Below, one piece after another: positions 1-8,749 of a stretch of DNA of 64,000 nt (its first letter is position 1; each line of letters begins with the position of its first letter). The position numbers and the translations under genes were made by a program. The stretch comes from Stygiolobus caldivivus (GTDB lineage: Archaea > Thermoproteota > Thermoprotei_A > Sulfolobales > Sulfolobaceae), in NCBI RefSeq assembly GCF_019704315.1, contig NZ_AP024597.1, forward strand, positions 186,001 through 250,000, given 5' to 3'. The notes beneath the pieces were generated by a model. It ran no database searches and was not told the DNA's origin. It saw only the letters and a list, made by a program, of their open reading frames with translations.

Positions 1-383
1 TATACATTACTAAGTCCACCGTGGCCAGTAGCGGTCCAACTTATAGTGTTGTTATAGTCCCCGAGGACTTTAACTATAACGGGACAATTTACCTGACTGC
101 TGTAAACACTACGCCAGTGTTGTACGGGAGTGACGTGGTCGCCCCTAATTTAGGCGATTTTGACGTGAAAATTAACGGTACTATCCCCGCTTTCACGAAT
201 AACGTTATATTATATTCCACGTCGCTCCACGAACTATACCAAGGTTCAATACCCTTATGGAAAAGTACCGTTGGTGCACCTCAGACAATCACTATTCCAG
301 TTAAGTCAGACGCAGTAGTTTTCATATTTATCCAGACCCCTAAGGGTTTGGTGGAGGTGGGTTACGTATGGCTAGAAGATTGA
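1..383 (+). CDS. Secreted or pilus-associated protein, 3' part only
   Basis: The frame is open from the first bases of the window to the stop at 381-383. A GTG at 21 could be a start, but codons before it are open and read naturally (Y-I-T-K-S-T), so the gene most likely begins outside the window. The visible 120 or so residues contain no Cys and many Asn/Thr and beta-branched residues with several N-x-S/T sites, as expected of an extracellular beta-rich protein. The last 16 nt overlap the start of the next gene, whose product has a type IV pilin-like signal, so the two are probably co-transcribed. It may be a pilin-like subunit, but the N-terminus that would show this is missing. Function unknown. 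Confidence 0.6.
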   Translation, partial: YITKSTVASSGPTYSVVIVPEDFNYNGTIYLTAVNTTPVLYGSDVVAPNLGDFDVKINGTIPAFTNNVILYSTSLHELYQGSIPLWKSTVGAPQTITIPVKSDAVVFIFIQTPKGLVEVGYVWLED

Positions 384-2602
384 TAAGAAATAGAGGTCTA
401 TCGGAAATTATTGGATTTTTTGTACTACTCCTAATCCTGATAGCAGTACTTGTCCCGTTAGGGCTTTACCTCTTGTCTTCCCCAGCACAGCAAGAACAAG
501 CTAAACAGTCAGCTAACGGTTATAAGCTAACTGCCGAACAACAGCTAAGCGAATTTGCTATAGCATATGCCCAAGGTGATGCGACACCCCAGCTACCTGC
601 TGTATTACCAGTATATACTAACGGTAACTTATACCTAGTATTCCCCGGAGGTCAGAACCCGGAGGTACCGGTTACAGTAAAAGCCTACTTAGTGGAGTAT
701 TCAACAGGGAGTGGCTCAGAGTGGTTAACGTTAAATACAAATCTCCCCGTACTCGTCAGTAAGTCTAACTCGACATTCTATAACGGGTATAAGGCGATAG
801 AAATCCCTCTCTCGTCAATATACAACCTAAACCCGAACAATATCGAGAGGGTAGCAATAGTGACGCAATTAGGAAATATAATCTATGCATATCCCCCCAC
901 TGCAATACCGTTACCCAAAATACCCTCCCTTGCTGTATTTATAAACCTACAGCCTAAATCCCTGACCGTAGTAGCGAACCCGCAATTTCAGGCCCTTTGT
1001 CCTTCATCTGGGTCTATTGCTCTTACTCAACTGGTAAAAGAATATGGAGGAACAGTGACGTTCTCGGGGTCTTTTGCCAACGCATTGTTGAACGCTTCGA
1101 CAGGGACAGCATTAAAAATGGACATGGCATATATAGGCCCTATATGCTTTACTACCGACAGTTTTAGTACGCCTCTCAACAACCCCGCTGCAACATTTAA
1201 AGGCATAATGAATGGGACCTTCGACTGTGCAAACATGATGATAAAAGGGACTATTCAAGGCTACTTTACGTCTCCCGGCTTTATCTCCGTAGAAGGTGCG
1301 TCAGTTAACGGTATAACATTAAACGGTGGGTTTATCAACACCTCTATGAAGGTGACCGGCTTATCTGGAAACCTTAACTTTATCCCACAGTCGATAAGTT
1401 TTGCATTGAGCAATCAGCCTGTACTACCAGGTGAAATAATAATTAAAAATGCACAAGCTGTGTCATTAAACTTAGTTAACGTGAGCGTGGACGGTACATT
1501 CAGCGGTACTTTCAGCGGTATATTAAACGGAAAGAAGGTCACTATATCAGGTAGTAATAAACAGATAGACGGGACAGTTGAGGAAGGGACTCTAACAGGT
1601 TCCATAACTGAAATGACTTTCACACAACGCATTGTTACGGTAACAAATAGTTTTGGGTTTACACAAGCTATATGTTACTCGCCGGGTGGTATAGCAGGTA
1701 CCATATCCCAAGCTGAATTAGAGACAGTGGTAACTAACTTTAACGGGACTACTATAGGAAGTGCCAGTGTAAAATATATTAACGCCAGCCCCACAGTACC
1801 TACACCAGGCTTATTTACCGACTTCGGTGTGAATGAAGACACTTATAACGTTAGTTTTAACAGCCTTTCCGGTGAAGTAATACTGAGTGGGGCCGACGGA
1901 AATATTGGAGAGCAGAGCCCAATAACAGTAACATTCCCAGTTCAGCCCAACTTCTTAGGACAATATCCATCAACGTGTGATTCAATTGATGAGTTTGACG
2001 GTGTTATAGACGGGACAATGAACTTGGATAATGGAGAATATATGCAACTAGGTAGCTTATTCTCCAACGTCATAATTTCAATACCTCAAAATGCATATAA
2101 CCCCGATAGTAATAATGGGCTTGTAACGGGGACTGGATTTAATAATGGGTTCTATATAGTGACACCATTGGTTATTAGGGTATCTTTCGAACTCGATAAT
2201 CCTTCCAATATGACTGATGAGTTTACTATGATGCCAATTGCGGTAAAAGAATTATACTACTTTACTTTCCTGGGACAGAACCAACAAAACCAGCAGCCGA
2301 TTACGGGTTATGCTGAATATATAGGCACAGCTGACGTAGTCCTAAACCCTGAAATAGTAATCCCGCCATTCCATAACGCTACATATACTTACACGGTAGA
2401 TATACCGGTGACCGGGTCTTTCTTCAATGTCCCTAACATACAAGATATACATAACCCTCAGGCTTTAAACAACGGTAAAGTAGAGTATGTAGAGGTCAAT
2501 TTGGGTCTAGTAACACCGAATGGATATGAAGCCACTACTCAAATAATAGTCACACCGTATAACCTGATAACCTATCCGGTATCCGGTTCTTCATCAAGCT
2601 AA
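368..2602 (+). CDS. Large surface protein with type IV pilin-like (class III) signal peptide
   Basis: The 744-aa product begins with basic residues and the motif RNRGLSEIIGF, followed by about 20 hydrophobic residues. This is the layout of archaeal class III signals cut by the PibD/FlaK peptidase after Gly, leaving the hydrophobic helix as the assembly domain. The rest is beta-rich, poor in Lys, full of Asn-Gly and N-x-S/T sites, with short degenerate Gly-rich repeats (pattern x-G-T-F-x-G) around residues 370-420. It contains only a few Cys. At 744 aa it is far longer than ordinary pilins (100-250 aa), so it may be a tip or adhesin subunit, or a surface protein exported by the pilus route. 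It overlaps the upstream gene by 16 nt. A T-rich run after the stop (around 2624) may terminate transcription. No assembly ATPase or platform protein is visible here. Confidence 0.75.
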   Translation: MARRLIRNRGLSEIIGFFVLLLILIAVLVPLGLYLLSSPAQQEQAKQSANGYKLTAEQQLSEFAIAYAQGDATPQLPAVLPVYTNGNLYLVFPGGQNPEVPVTVKAYLVEYSTGSGSEWLTLNTNLPVLVSKSNSTFYNGYKAIEIPLSSIYNLNPNNIERVAIVTQLGNIIYAYPPTAIPLPKIPSLAVFINLQPKSLTVVANPQFQALCPSSGSIALTQLVKEYGGTVTFSGSFANALLNASTGTALKMDMAYIGPICFTTDSFSTPLNNPAATFKGIMNGTFDCANMMIKGTIQGYFTSPGFISVEGASVNGITLNGGFINTSMKVTGLSGNLNFIPQSISFALSNQPVLPGEIIIKNAQAVSLNLVNVSVDGTFSGTFSGILNGKKVTISGSNKQIDGTVEEGTLTGSITEMTFTQRIVTVTNSFGFTQAICYSPGGIAGTISQAELETVVTNFNGTTIGSASVKYINASPTVPTPGLFTDFGVNEDTYNVSFNSLSGEVILSGADGNIGEQSPITVTFPVQPNFLGQYPSTCDSIDEFDGVIDGTMNLDNGEYMQLGSLFSNVIISIPQNAYNPDSNNGLVTGTGFNNGFYIVTPLVIRVSFELDNPSNMTDEFTMMPIAVKELYYFTFLGQNQQNQQPITGYAEYIGTADVVLNPEIVIPPFHNATYTYTVDIPVTGSFFNVPNIQDIHNPQALNNGKVEYVEVNLGLVTPNGYEATTQIIVTPYNLITYPVSGSSSS

Positions 2603-3159
2603 ACCTAGTTAAGGTAATACCCTTTTTTTAAACAAGACAAAAATTTTTCAACTCGTCCTATGTTTTAGGCTCCTTGATAGTATATCGAATAAACTTATCT
2701 AATAACCTACCTATGATATTTATCGTATTATACCTCAGGATAGCTGGGGCTACTTAATACTATAGTAGCATTTATCGGAAAATTCCTGCAAAGTTATGTT
2801 ACCTTAAAAATAATTTAATAGCAACACAAGAGGAAATCAAACAACTTGCTGTAAAGCCTAAGGTTCTTCATGGACATGATTTATTTTATCACATTATAAA
2901 ATGAAAATATTTAAGCAATAGAAATTCCCGAAACTGCTACTATAGTTAATAGTTAGAAGTTATTATAGCAGAGGCCACCACGGTATTTAATTTGACTTAT
3001 TTATAGTCGTCTCTGTCACGTATTTATCCACGGTTTGTCTAAGATAAAATTTAAATAGAATATATCTATAGACAATTCCTCGTATTAAATATATTTATAC
3101 ATTTTGTTTAGCACTATAAAGTAAATAAAAAATATATACTTAGATACGCAAAATATATT
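2603..3159. other. AT-rich intergenic region with a short coding remnant
   Basis: No intact gene is visible. On the + strand, about 2744-2903 reads as roughly 53 continuous codons without a start (ending H-D-L-F-Y-H-I-I-K-stop), which may be the tail of a decayed gene. The last 120 bases are very AT-rich and probably hold the promoter of the gene at 3160. Confidence 0.35.
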
Positions 3160-3504
3160 ATGGTCATGAATTCTGAAATTGTGTATCCTGATGACGTTAT
3201 GTATGTGGACTATGAGACCTTTTTACAGTTATTAAGCATAACCAAATTAACGGGAATATTTAATACTTCTTATACAGAAATTACCTTACCACTAGAAAAT
3301 GGGATAGAACTTTTACAGAGAGAAATTTCCACGTTAGACATAGCACAGATAGTACTGGTTTTACCGCGTAATATAAAAGTAGAGGAAGTGATAAAGAAGA
3401 TAAACAGCTTAAAACCTACTGTACCAGTATATGCCATAGTCCAGAATTCACAACTTGACTATTTTGTAGTAATCTACCAAGAGAAGCCAAAAGTAAATAC
3501 GTAA
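3160..3504 (+). CDS. Small alpha/beta protein, paralogue of the protein at 38080-38394
   Basis: The product is 114 aa, soluble, with no signal or membrane segment. The second half alternates hydrophobic strands and helices (A-Q-I-V-L-V-L-P, then V-I-K-K-I-N-S-L-K-P, then V-P-V-Y-A-I-V), which looks like a small Rossmann or receiver-like fold. The same order of elements is found in the protein at 38080 (E-Q-I-I-L-L-I-P, then I-N-K-V-K-P-D-I-P-I-F-V-I), so the two are paralogues. Two Met codons lie at the start (MVMNSE); either could initiate. It stands alone between long non-coding stretches. Function unknown. Confidence 0.6.
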   Translation: MVMNSEIVYPDDVMYVDYETFLQLLSITKLTGIFNTSYTEITLPLENGIELLQREISTLDIAQIVLVLPRNIKVEEVIKKINSLKPTVPVYAIVQNSQLDYFVVIYQEKPKVNT

Positions 3505-3675
3505 AAAATCAAATTCCTATGCCTAGCCTATAGTTTTGCAGTAGACTTTAATCTTGGACTTATTTCGAATAGGGATTTCATTAGCCCACCGTATCGTTCT
3601 ACCCAAAAACCTTATGCCAATATATTATACTTAATATGATGTGTGGTATTACGGTTTTTCGATAGAGAGATCGGG

Positions 3676-3850
3676 TCTTAGCAGTTTACGTAAAACCGTT
3701 ACGTTTAATATATTTTTAGTAATTTAGGTAAGTGGTGCTAGAATTTACGACTCAAACCTTTAGTCTCCAAGAATTTAACATAAAATGAAGTATAAGTGTC
3801 GACGTAATGGTCAGGGTTAATACTCAACAGAACGATTTTTTCCAATAAAT
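3676..3850 (+). repeat. Dispersed repeat R1, copy a
   Basis: This non-coding segment opens with tttacgtaaaacc, continues through a ttttta-taatt block and closes with taacataaaatgaagtata followed by a cgatttttccaataaata tail. The same blocks in the same order occur at 15768-15945 and, on the other strand, at 43940-44085. It fills much of the 3505-4105 gap, in which no gene is seen. Confidence 0.55.
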
Positions 3851-4105
3851 ACTATTTAAATATAAATACTAGTCGTAGCTACTCATACCGTTGAGTTCAG
3901 TAGGAGCTAATATATGGTCAGTTTACAAAGACATCAGCACCGTTAACAGCGGAAATATTCCCGGACGAGGGGGGTAAAGACTCGTACTTTAACGCCTGAC
4001 TTAGTATAAAAAACCTTTTACGCGACTTATCTACCGAGAGGACATATCTTACATGCACGTCCTAAATCCAGTTGGTTACGGAAGACCGTCACTGTCATCG
4101 CGGGT

Positions 4106-4450
4106 TTACGTTAACGACTCTAAGCCTATAAAACCCGACCCCCTCTTCCATAACAGCTTTTTCTCCTTTACTCTGTCCTTCTCTCCTTCGTCCAAGACTA
4201 TGTAGTCCACATTACCTCTAATGTACTTGCTTACCATGTACATCCTGTCAAAGACGGGCATGTCCTTTATCCCGGTGAACACAAAGATAAGGTCAATATC
4301 GCTTGTGTCCACGTAATCCCCCCGGGCCCTAGACCCGAAGACGTAAACCTCGATTAACGTTGAGAAGTCCCTTGATACCTCTTCTACAATTTCCTTAGCT
4401 AGGTATACCATCCTCATTTGGCTCTCTATTGCAGACTTCCCCTTACCCAT
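4106..4450 (-). CDS. MNT-type nucleotidyltransferase (antitoxin-like partner of HEPN)
   Basis: The 114-aa protein has the minimal nucleotidyltransferase signature: GSRARGDY at residues 39-46 and SDIDLIF at 50-56, giving the Gly-Ser motif and two metal-binding Asp (D51, D53). Such small MNT proteins form two-gene modules with HEPN proteins. In characterised pairs the MNT protein neutralises the HEPN ribonuclease, in some cases by adding AMP to it. Here the HEPN gene lies immediately upstream and overlaps by 25 nt, so the two are translationally coupled. The start at 4450 keeps the whole nucleotidyltransferase fold. Family assignment is firm; the activity in this organism is inferred. Confidence 0.85.
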   Translation of the reverse strand: MGKGKSAIESQMRMVYLAKEIVEEVSRDFSTLIEVYVFGSRARGDYVDTSDIDLIFVFTGIKDMPVFDRMYMVSKYIRGNVDYIVLDEGEKDRVKEKKLLWKRGSGFIGLESLT

Positions 4451-4773
4451 TCCACCACCTCTTTAGCCCTGTTTAACAAGTCTTCCGAGATCGCCCTGCT
4501 ATATTGTTTAAACGGGACGCCGTTAGCAGCGTCCGGATAACGGGAAATTACGAAGTGTGAGGACAACACCATTAAGTCTTCTTTGACCTTAGGGGGTATC
4601 GCTAGCCCTTCCCCTTCTATGACCTCAGCGAGCCCAGTAAGAGAGTGTGTCTTTCCGGGGTCTTTACCTAAGAAAATACTCAGTGCCTTTAGTGCTTCTT
4701 CTGCAGCTTGCTGGGAGTGGAACGCTGAAGCGTAATATTTAACGCTCGACAGGGGTACTCTCGCAGTGTCCAA
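4426..4773 (-). CDS. HEPN domain protein (toxin-like partner of MNT)
   Basis: The protein is helical and contains the typical HEPN segment F-H-S-Q-Q-A-A-E-E-A-L-K-A-L (from about residue 18), then K-T-H-S-L, then F-V-I-S-R-Y-P-D. With the MNT gene it forms a HEPN/MNT module, usually a toxin-antitoxin pair with a ribonuclease toxin. The annotated ATG at 4773 starts inside helix 1. Codons further upstream in the same frame read D-Y-R-D-W-L-D-Q-A-N-E-D-L, exactly the missing family N-terminus, but no normal start codon opens that extension. An ATG at about 4825 lies in another frame. Either an unusual start is used or a one-base change has shortened the gene. Confidence 0.8.
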   Translation of the reverse strand: MDTARVPLSSVKYYASAFHSQQAAEEALKALSIFLGKDPGKTHSLTGLAEVIEGEGLAIPPKVKEDLMVLSSHFVISRYPDAANGVPFKQYSRAISEDLLNRAKEVVEWVRGSLQ

Positions 4774-5289
4774 GTCCTCATTAGCTTGATCTAACCAGTC
4801 CCTATAGTCTACTATACACCATTTGTGATGAAGGTTATAAACTCTTTTGTGTTACGTCTGTTATACTCGGTTAAGTAATAAAGGGCAAGTCCTCCTAGCA
4901 TTTTATGTAAAACCCTAGCACTGACATTTTTTATTAAATAGACGGAAGCACTATATATTTTCTGAATTAAACCACAGTTTTGGGGCTTTAAGATAGGGTG
5001 TAAGTACCAAGAAAAGTGTTAGGGTAATGTTTACCGCCACGGTTTTCCTATAAATACTATCCTTATTTTCCTATCCTTATAGGTACTAGCCCTTAACTAA
5101 CAATAATGTTGTCCTTTATTAACTGAGCGAGTATAAGACATCTGCACTGTGAGAAGAAATACAAGATATTATGGTGGTACGGTCTTGCGAAAGTATTTGA
5201 AGGGCTAGAAGGAATTACGGTATCTCACCGTCCTTCACGGTTTTAAGTCCCACGGTATGATCTCCTGCCCGTCCCTAACGGCTGTCTGT

Positions 5290-5550
5290 GTATAACCAAG
5301 TGTTTGGTTTCAGACTAAGGCCTTTTACAGGTCTTTTTGAGACTTCTATTTATTTCAGTGTAGTTGGTCGTCATTAAATATACACACTAAGCAGCGTTAA
5401 CGTGGTAGTGTACAAAAAAGCGTACTATAAAGGGCCATGATTTAGACCAAGAGTGGACCTATACGTACTGTATTATTCGTCCATGAATTATACAAGTTCG
5501 AGAGAAAATTATAATACATAAAGGACGCGTGAAAGGCCAACTAGTAAAAA
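5290..5550 (+). repeat. Dispersed repeat R2, copy D
   Basis: The core around 5403-5520 (gtacaaaaaagcgtactata, then a tgtattattcgt block, then cataaaggacgcgtgaaa) matches the repeat at 38470-38720 on the same strand and those at 26640-26920 and 14735-15100 on the opposite strand. The region 4774-5654 contains no gene. Its first part (about 4985-5065) also has a piece resembling the tail of R1 (agggtaatgtttaccgccacgg). Confidence 0.6.
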
Positions 5551-5654
5551 AAGTAAATTTACAAAAGAATGTGGACGACATCGATAAGGATGTAGTTACT
5601 AAAATACGATATATCCGAATATTATGTTCCCCGCCCCCTCATGTCAAGCCCATT

Positions 5655-6392
5655 TCACGGTTTTATGTGATAGTACTTCTCGAATATGTAGAGGAATAAT
5701 ACAAGCGTGAATACACTCAACACGACTTCAATGTAGACCCCGACATTGAAGTTCAGCATGATATACTTGCTCTTTATGTCACCGTAACCCAAAAGCGGGG
5801 AAATCAAGAAAACTACGTAAGCGGTATACCCGCTTATTGACACGTGGTGCGACACAACATAGCCAGAGACTATAAAGGTCACCAATACGGGCAAGACGAA
5901 GGCTATCAGAAACGTGATTATATATGAGACCCCTTCAGTCCCAATGATGGACACCAACATTATCAGAGACTCGTAGAAGAGGACAGTAATGAAAGAGAGC
6001 AAGACCAAGATATCATCATGTAATAACGTTATGTCCAGCACCGCTAGATAGACCAGGAAGACCGCGTCCCAGAGCGCCAAGGACATGAGCCTAGCAAAGG
6101 CTACTCTCCTCCATCCCCTGAACAGGGAGACCTCGAATACCGTAACGTCGTCATTCCTAGCCACGTGGGAAGTACCCAACGCAGTGACCATGGGTATTGT
6201 GTAGAGCGAAGAGAACGTTATGTAGTCCAGCACTATCTGGAAATGTTTGACGGACGGCGTGTAGTAGCTCAACGTAATCAGTGCCGATACAAAGTAAACC
6301 AGTATCAGCACACCGGGGGAAAATTCACCGTGGAGGTACCACTTAATCGCTCTCCATGTATATCTTTCTGACCCCTGCCTTTTTGAAACCAA
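5655..6392 (-). CDS. ABC transporter membrane subunit
   Basis: The 245-aa product is almost entirely hydrophobic, with about six predicted membrane helices and no sequence motif of its own. It follows and overlaps an ABC ATPase gene by 50 nt, so it is most likely the permease half of a two-gene ABC-2-like exporter. The overlap is long, and a start further inside is possible, but the N-terminal basic stretch (SKRQGSERYTWRAIKW) fits a cytoplasmic leader before the first helix. Substrate unknown. The genes for Cys-rich secreted and membrane proteins at 8151-9700 lie beyond an IS relic on the other strand and may be unrelated. Confidence 0.65.
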   Translation of the reverse strand: MVSKRQGSERYTWRAIKWYLHGEFSPGVLILVYFVSALITLSYYTPSVKHFQIVLDYITFSSLYTIPMVTALGTSHVARNDDVTVFEVSLFRGWRRVAFARLMSLALWDAVFLVYLAVLDITLLHDDILVLLSFITVLFYESLIMLVSIIGTEGVSYIITFLIAFVLPVLVTFIVSGYVVSHHVSISGYTAYVVFLISPLLGYGDIKSKYIMLNFNVGVYIEVVLSVFTLVLFLYIFEKYYHIKP

Positions 6393-7134
6393 TTGCTATC
6401 CCCTTTTTTACCATACTTTCCATTTCCTCTTCCTCCCCCCTCACAAGGAGGATATTACCAAAGTCCGCTATCGTACCCGAAGGCGGTGTGGTGTTAAACC
6501 TCACGAAAACCTCGTAGATCGGTTCCCTGTAAAGGTCGTCGATCGTCCCCTTCCACCTCACCTCACCTTCCTTCAGGACTACTATGTAGTCACCAAACCA
6601 CTCAGCCTCCTCAGGTATGTGGGTAGTTATTACCTTGTCTGCTTTATCCTTCATGATGACCTTGCCTAGCTTCGTGGCGTTAGCTAAGTCGACATGCGAG
6701 AGCGGTTCGTCCAGGACCTTTATCTCGGACTTTACACACAGGACAGAGAGGAGCTGAACCATCTGGGTCTGACCACTGGACAGGGAGGAGATATACTCGT
6801 TCTTTACGTCGTCAAGGAGGCCCATGTCATCGCACTCGTCCAAGTATCTCATGTAGTCCTTTACCTTAACCTTGAGGTTGAACTTGGGCTTCTCGAACTG
6901 GAAGGCCATCATGGAGACCGCTTTGTCCCTGTCCTTATATGGGATTACGCCGTTCACGATTACTTTCCCCCTAGTCGGGGAGATAAGCGACGTCATAATC
7001 GACAGGAACGTAGTTTTGCCGCTACCATTATGGCCTAGAAGACAGAGGTTCTTCCCCTCGAAGTCGAACCTGACCCCCTTCAAGGCGGTCTTCCTCCCGA
7101 AACTCTTATAAACATCTTCTGCAATTACTCTCAT
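6343..7134 (-). CDS. ABC transporter ATP-binding protein
   Basis: From the ATG at 7134 the protein (263 aa) contains Walker A GHNGSGKTT, the Q-loop region F-Q-F-E-K-P, the signature LSSGQTQMV, Walker B I-K-V-L-D-E-P and the H-loop T-T-H-I-P-E-E-A. A longer reading from 7218 would add 28 residues, but that extension runs into the terminal repeat of the IS relic at 7193, so the downstream ATG (MRVIAEDVYKSFG, the usual start of this family) is preferred. It drives the permease encoded just downstream. Single-NBD drug or peptide exporters have this organisation. No regulator is visible nearby. Confidence 0.85.
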   Translation of the reverse strand: MRVIAEDVYKSFGRKTALKGVRFDFEGKNLCLLGHNGSGKTTFLSIMTSLISPTRGKVIVNGVIPYKDRDKAVSMMAFQFEKPKFNLKVKVKDYMRYLDECDDMGLLDDVKNEYISSLSSGQTQMVQLLSVLCVKSEIKVLDEPLSHVDLANATKLGKVIMKDKADKVITTHIPEEAEWFGDYIVVLKEGEVRWKGTIDDLYREPIYEVFVRFNTTPPSGTIADFGNILLVRGEEEEMESMVKKGIAIGFKKAGVRKIYMESD

Positions 7135-7192
7135 ATCGAGAGAAAAATAAGCAAATATAGTTTTAAACCTTTCTATAAAAAGTCGGAGTAAA

Positions 7193-7954
7193 GATAGTGT
7201 CGTTATTAAGCTATTCATATTTGTATAACGAGTATTACTTATGGGTAGGAAGCCTGTAATCAGACATGATATACCTTGTCCCTCTTGTGGTAGCCACCAC
7301 GTAGCTAAGTGAGGTAAGCCTCTGGGTAGGCAGAGGTATTTGTATAGGTACTGCGGTAAGTATTTCCTCAGTGATGTAACCTATCACCACTACTCTGAGG
7401 AGGTGAGAGAGAAGGCTTCAAGGATTTATGCCAACGTTATGAGGGCGGTTTCTAAGGTACTTAATGTACTTCCGGACACGGTGTTTACTTGGGTAAGGCG
7501 TTAAGGTAGGCGGGGGTAAGAGGACTCGCGGGCTTGTGGGAGAAAGCGAAGGAGTTGGTCAGTGGTAAAGTCATTACTATTGATAAGGTACGGTTGAACT
7601 TTTACAGAAATACTAGGGCTTTTTACGAGGGGGTCTTCACTTGTCACGTTTACACTAGGCTAGGGTTTTATCCAGATTACTCTGTTGGTGATAGGGACGA
7701 GAAGGCTTTCCGTGAGGTCAAGCACTCCTTGCCGGAAGGAGGTAAGTGACTATTATGACTTATACTTTTGGTTAAAGGACTACACGGTTATCTCACCGGT
7801 TAACCCAACGATTCACAGCACTGAGGGATAGGCTTATCAAGAGGCGATAAAGGCAGTAAATAAGAGTGTAAATATTGTGAAGTAATTCCATAGCGTTGGT
7901 CTTATGGGAAAAAAGGTTAAATCCCAGAATTTGTAGCTTAATGACAAGGGTATC
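7193..7954 (+). mobile_element. Degenerate IS1-like element (copy 1)
   Basis: The left end reads gatagtgtcgttattaagct and the right end carries its inverted counterpart (tagcttaatgacaagggtatc), giving imperfect terminal repeats 762 bp apart. Inside are fragments of an IS1-type transposase: a zinc-finger part (C-P-S-C-G-S-H-H-V-A-K, then an in-frame TGA, then G-K-P-L-G-R-Q-R), a helix-turn-helix-like part and a later part (from 7534, G-K-V-I-T-I-D-K-V, ending R-E-V-K-H-S-L-P). Several stop codons and frameshifts interrupt it, so it cannot encode a working transposase. A longer relative with the same ends is at 54221-55039. The size is near that of ISC796-like IS1 elements of Sulfolobus, but this was not checked. 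Confidence 0.75.
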
Positions 7955-8150
7955 ACCACTCTCAAAAAGTTAGTTAGAAGTTTTTAAAGACCACGTAACT
8001 GTTTAGCTGGAGTTTTGATTTCTATATGGGATTTTCAAGATGAGGAAATATACAGATTATTTATCCTTATAATAGATTATATGATGATATATAGAATATA
8101 AAGATTATCTTTTTAAAGTTTAACAAGTAGTGTATTAATAGAGTGAAAAT

Positions 8151-8720
8151 ATGTTAGAAAAGACAAGAAAAAAACTATATTATGTCTCTCTCTTGTTTTT
8201 ATTACCGATTTTCCTTCTAGTCGCTTCGAGCTCAATAGTCAGTGCATCGATAGGAAACGTCAGCGGCTGTGTTATCGATACAGTAGATTTGAAATGTCCT
8301 ACTTATTTTCTATTCTGGAAGACTGGCTGTGTGACTGTTGGCATTGTCTCTGAAAATGGAACCTATTTAACATACAATAATGGAAACTCGGTAACTGCTT
8401 CAACCTCTACATTCGATCGTTCTTACAACAATTGCTATAATGTTCAAGAAACTGGAAGTATGAATAATTTTCAATCCTCTCCCCCATGTTTCCAGAGTAC
8501 TGCTACGTTCAGTTTCGGCCCAGAGGGTCCTTGTGCTCGTAACGCCCCAGCAGGGACTGAGACTTTTCAGATCATTATAAAGTTAATACCTTGCTATAAT
8601 GGAGGATATTTACTCTACGTTAAAGGGCTAGCAAGTGGATCCTACAATTACGTCAAGACTTGTCAATCATCCTCATCACCTATACCTCCGATAATAATAG
8701 AGGGTGATGTTGACGGGTGA
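8151..8720 (+). CDS. Secreted cysteine-rich protein of unknown function
   Basis: The 189-aa product starts with a basic stretch and a hydrophobic segment ending S-I-V-S-A-S, a classical Sec signal peptide. The mature part has nine or more Cys residues spread along it (for example V-S-G-C-V, L-K-C-P, K-T-G-C-V, N-N-C-Y, P-P-C-F, G-P-C-A, I-P-C-Y, K-T-C-Q), probably forming disulfides outside the cell. The C-terminus ends in a Ser/Pro-rich tail and acidic residues. The next gene starts 29 nt later and encodes a membrane protein, so they are likely one operon. A secreted Cys-rich protein followed by a membrane protein could be a toxin and its immunity or processing partner, but I recognise neither family. 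Confidence 0.65.
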   Translation: MLEKTRKKLYYVSLLFLLPIFLLVASSSIVSASIGNVSGCVIDTVDLKCPTYFLFWKTGCVTVGIVSENGTYLTYNNGNSVTASTSTFDRSYNNCYNVQETGSMNNFQSSPPCFQSTATFSFGPEGPCARNAPAGTETFQIIIKLIPCYNGGYLLYVKGLASGSYNYVKTCQSSSSPIPPIIIEGDVDG

Positions 8721-8749
8721 CATGGCTAGGTAGTAGAAAGTGATTAGGC

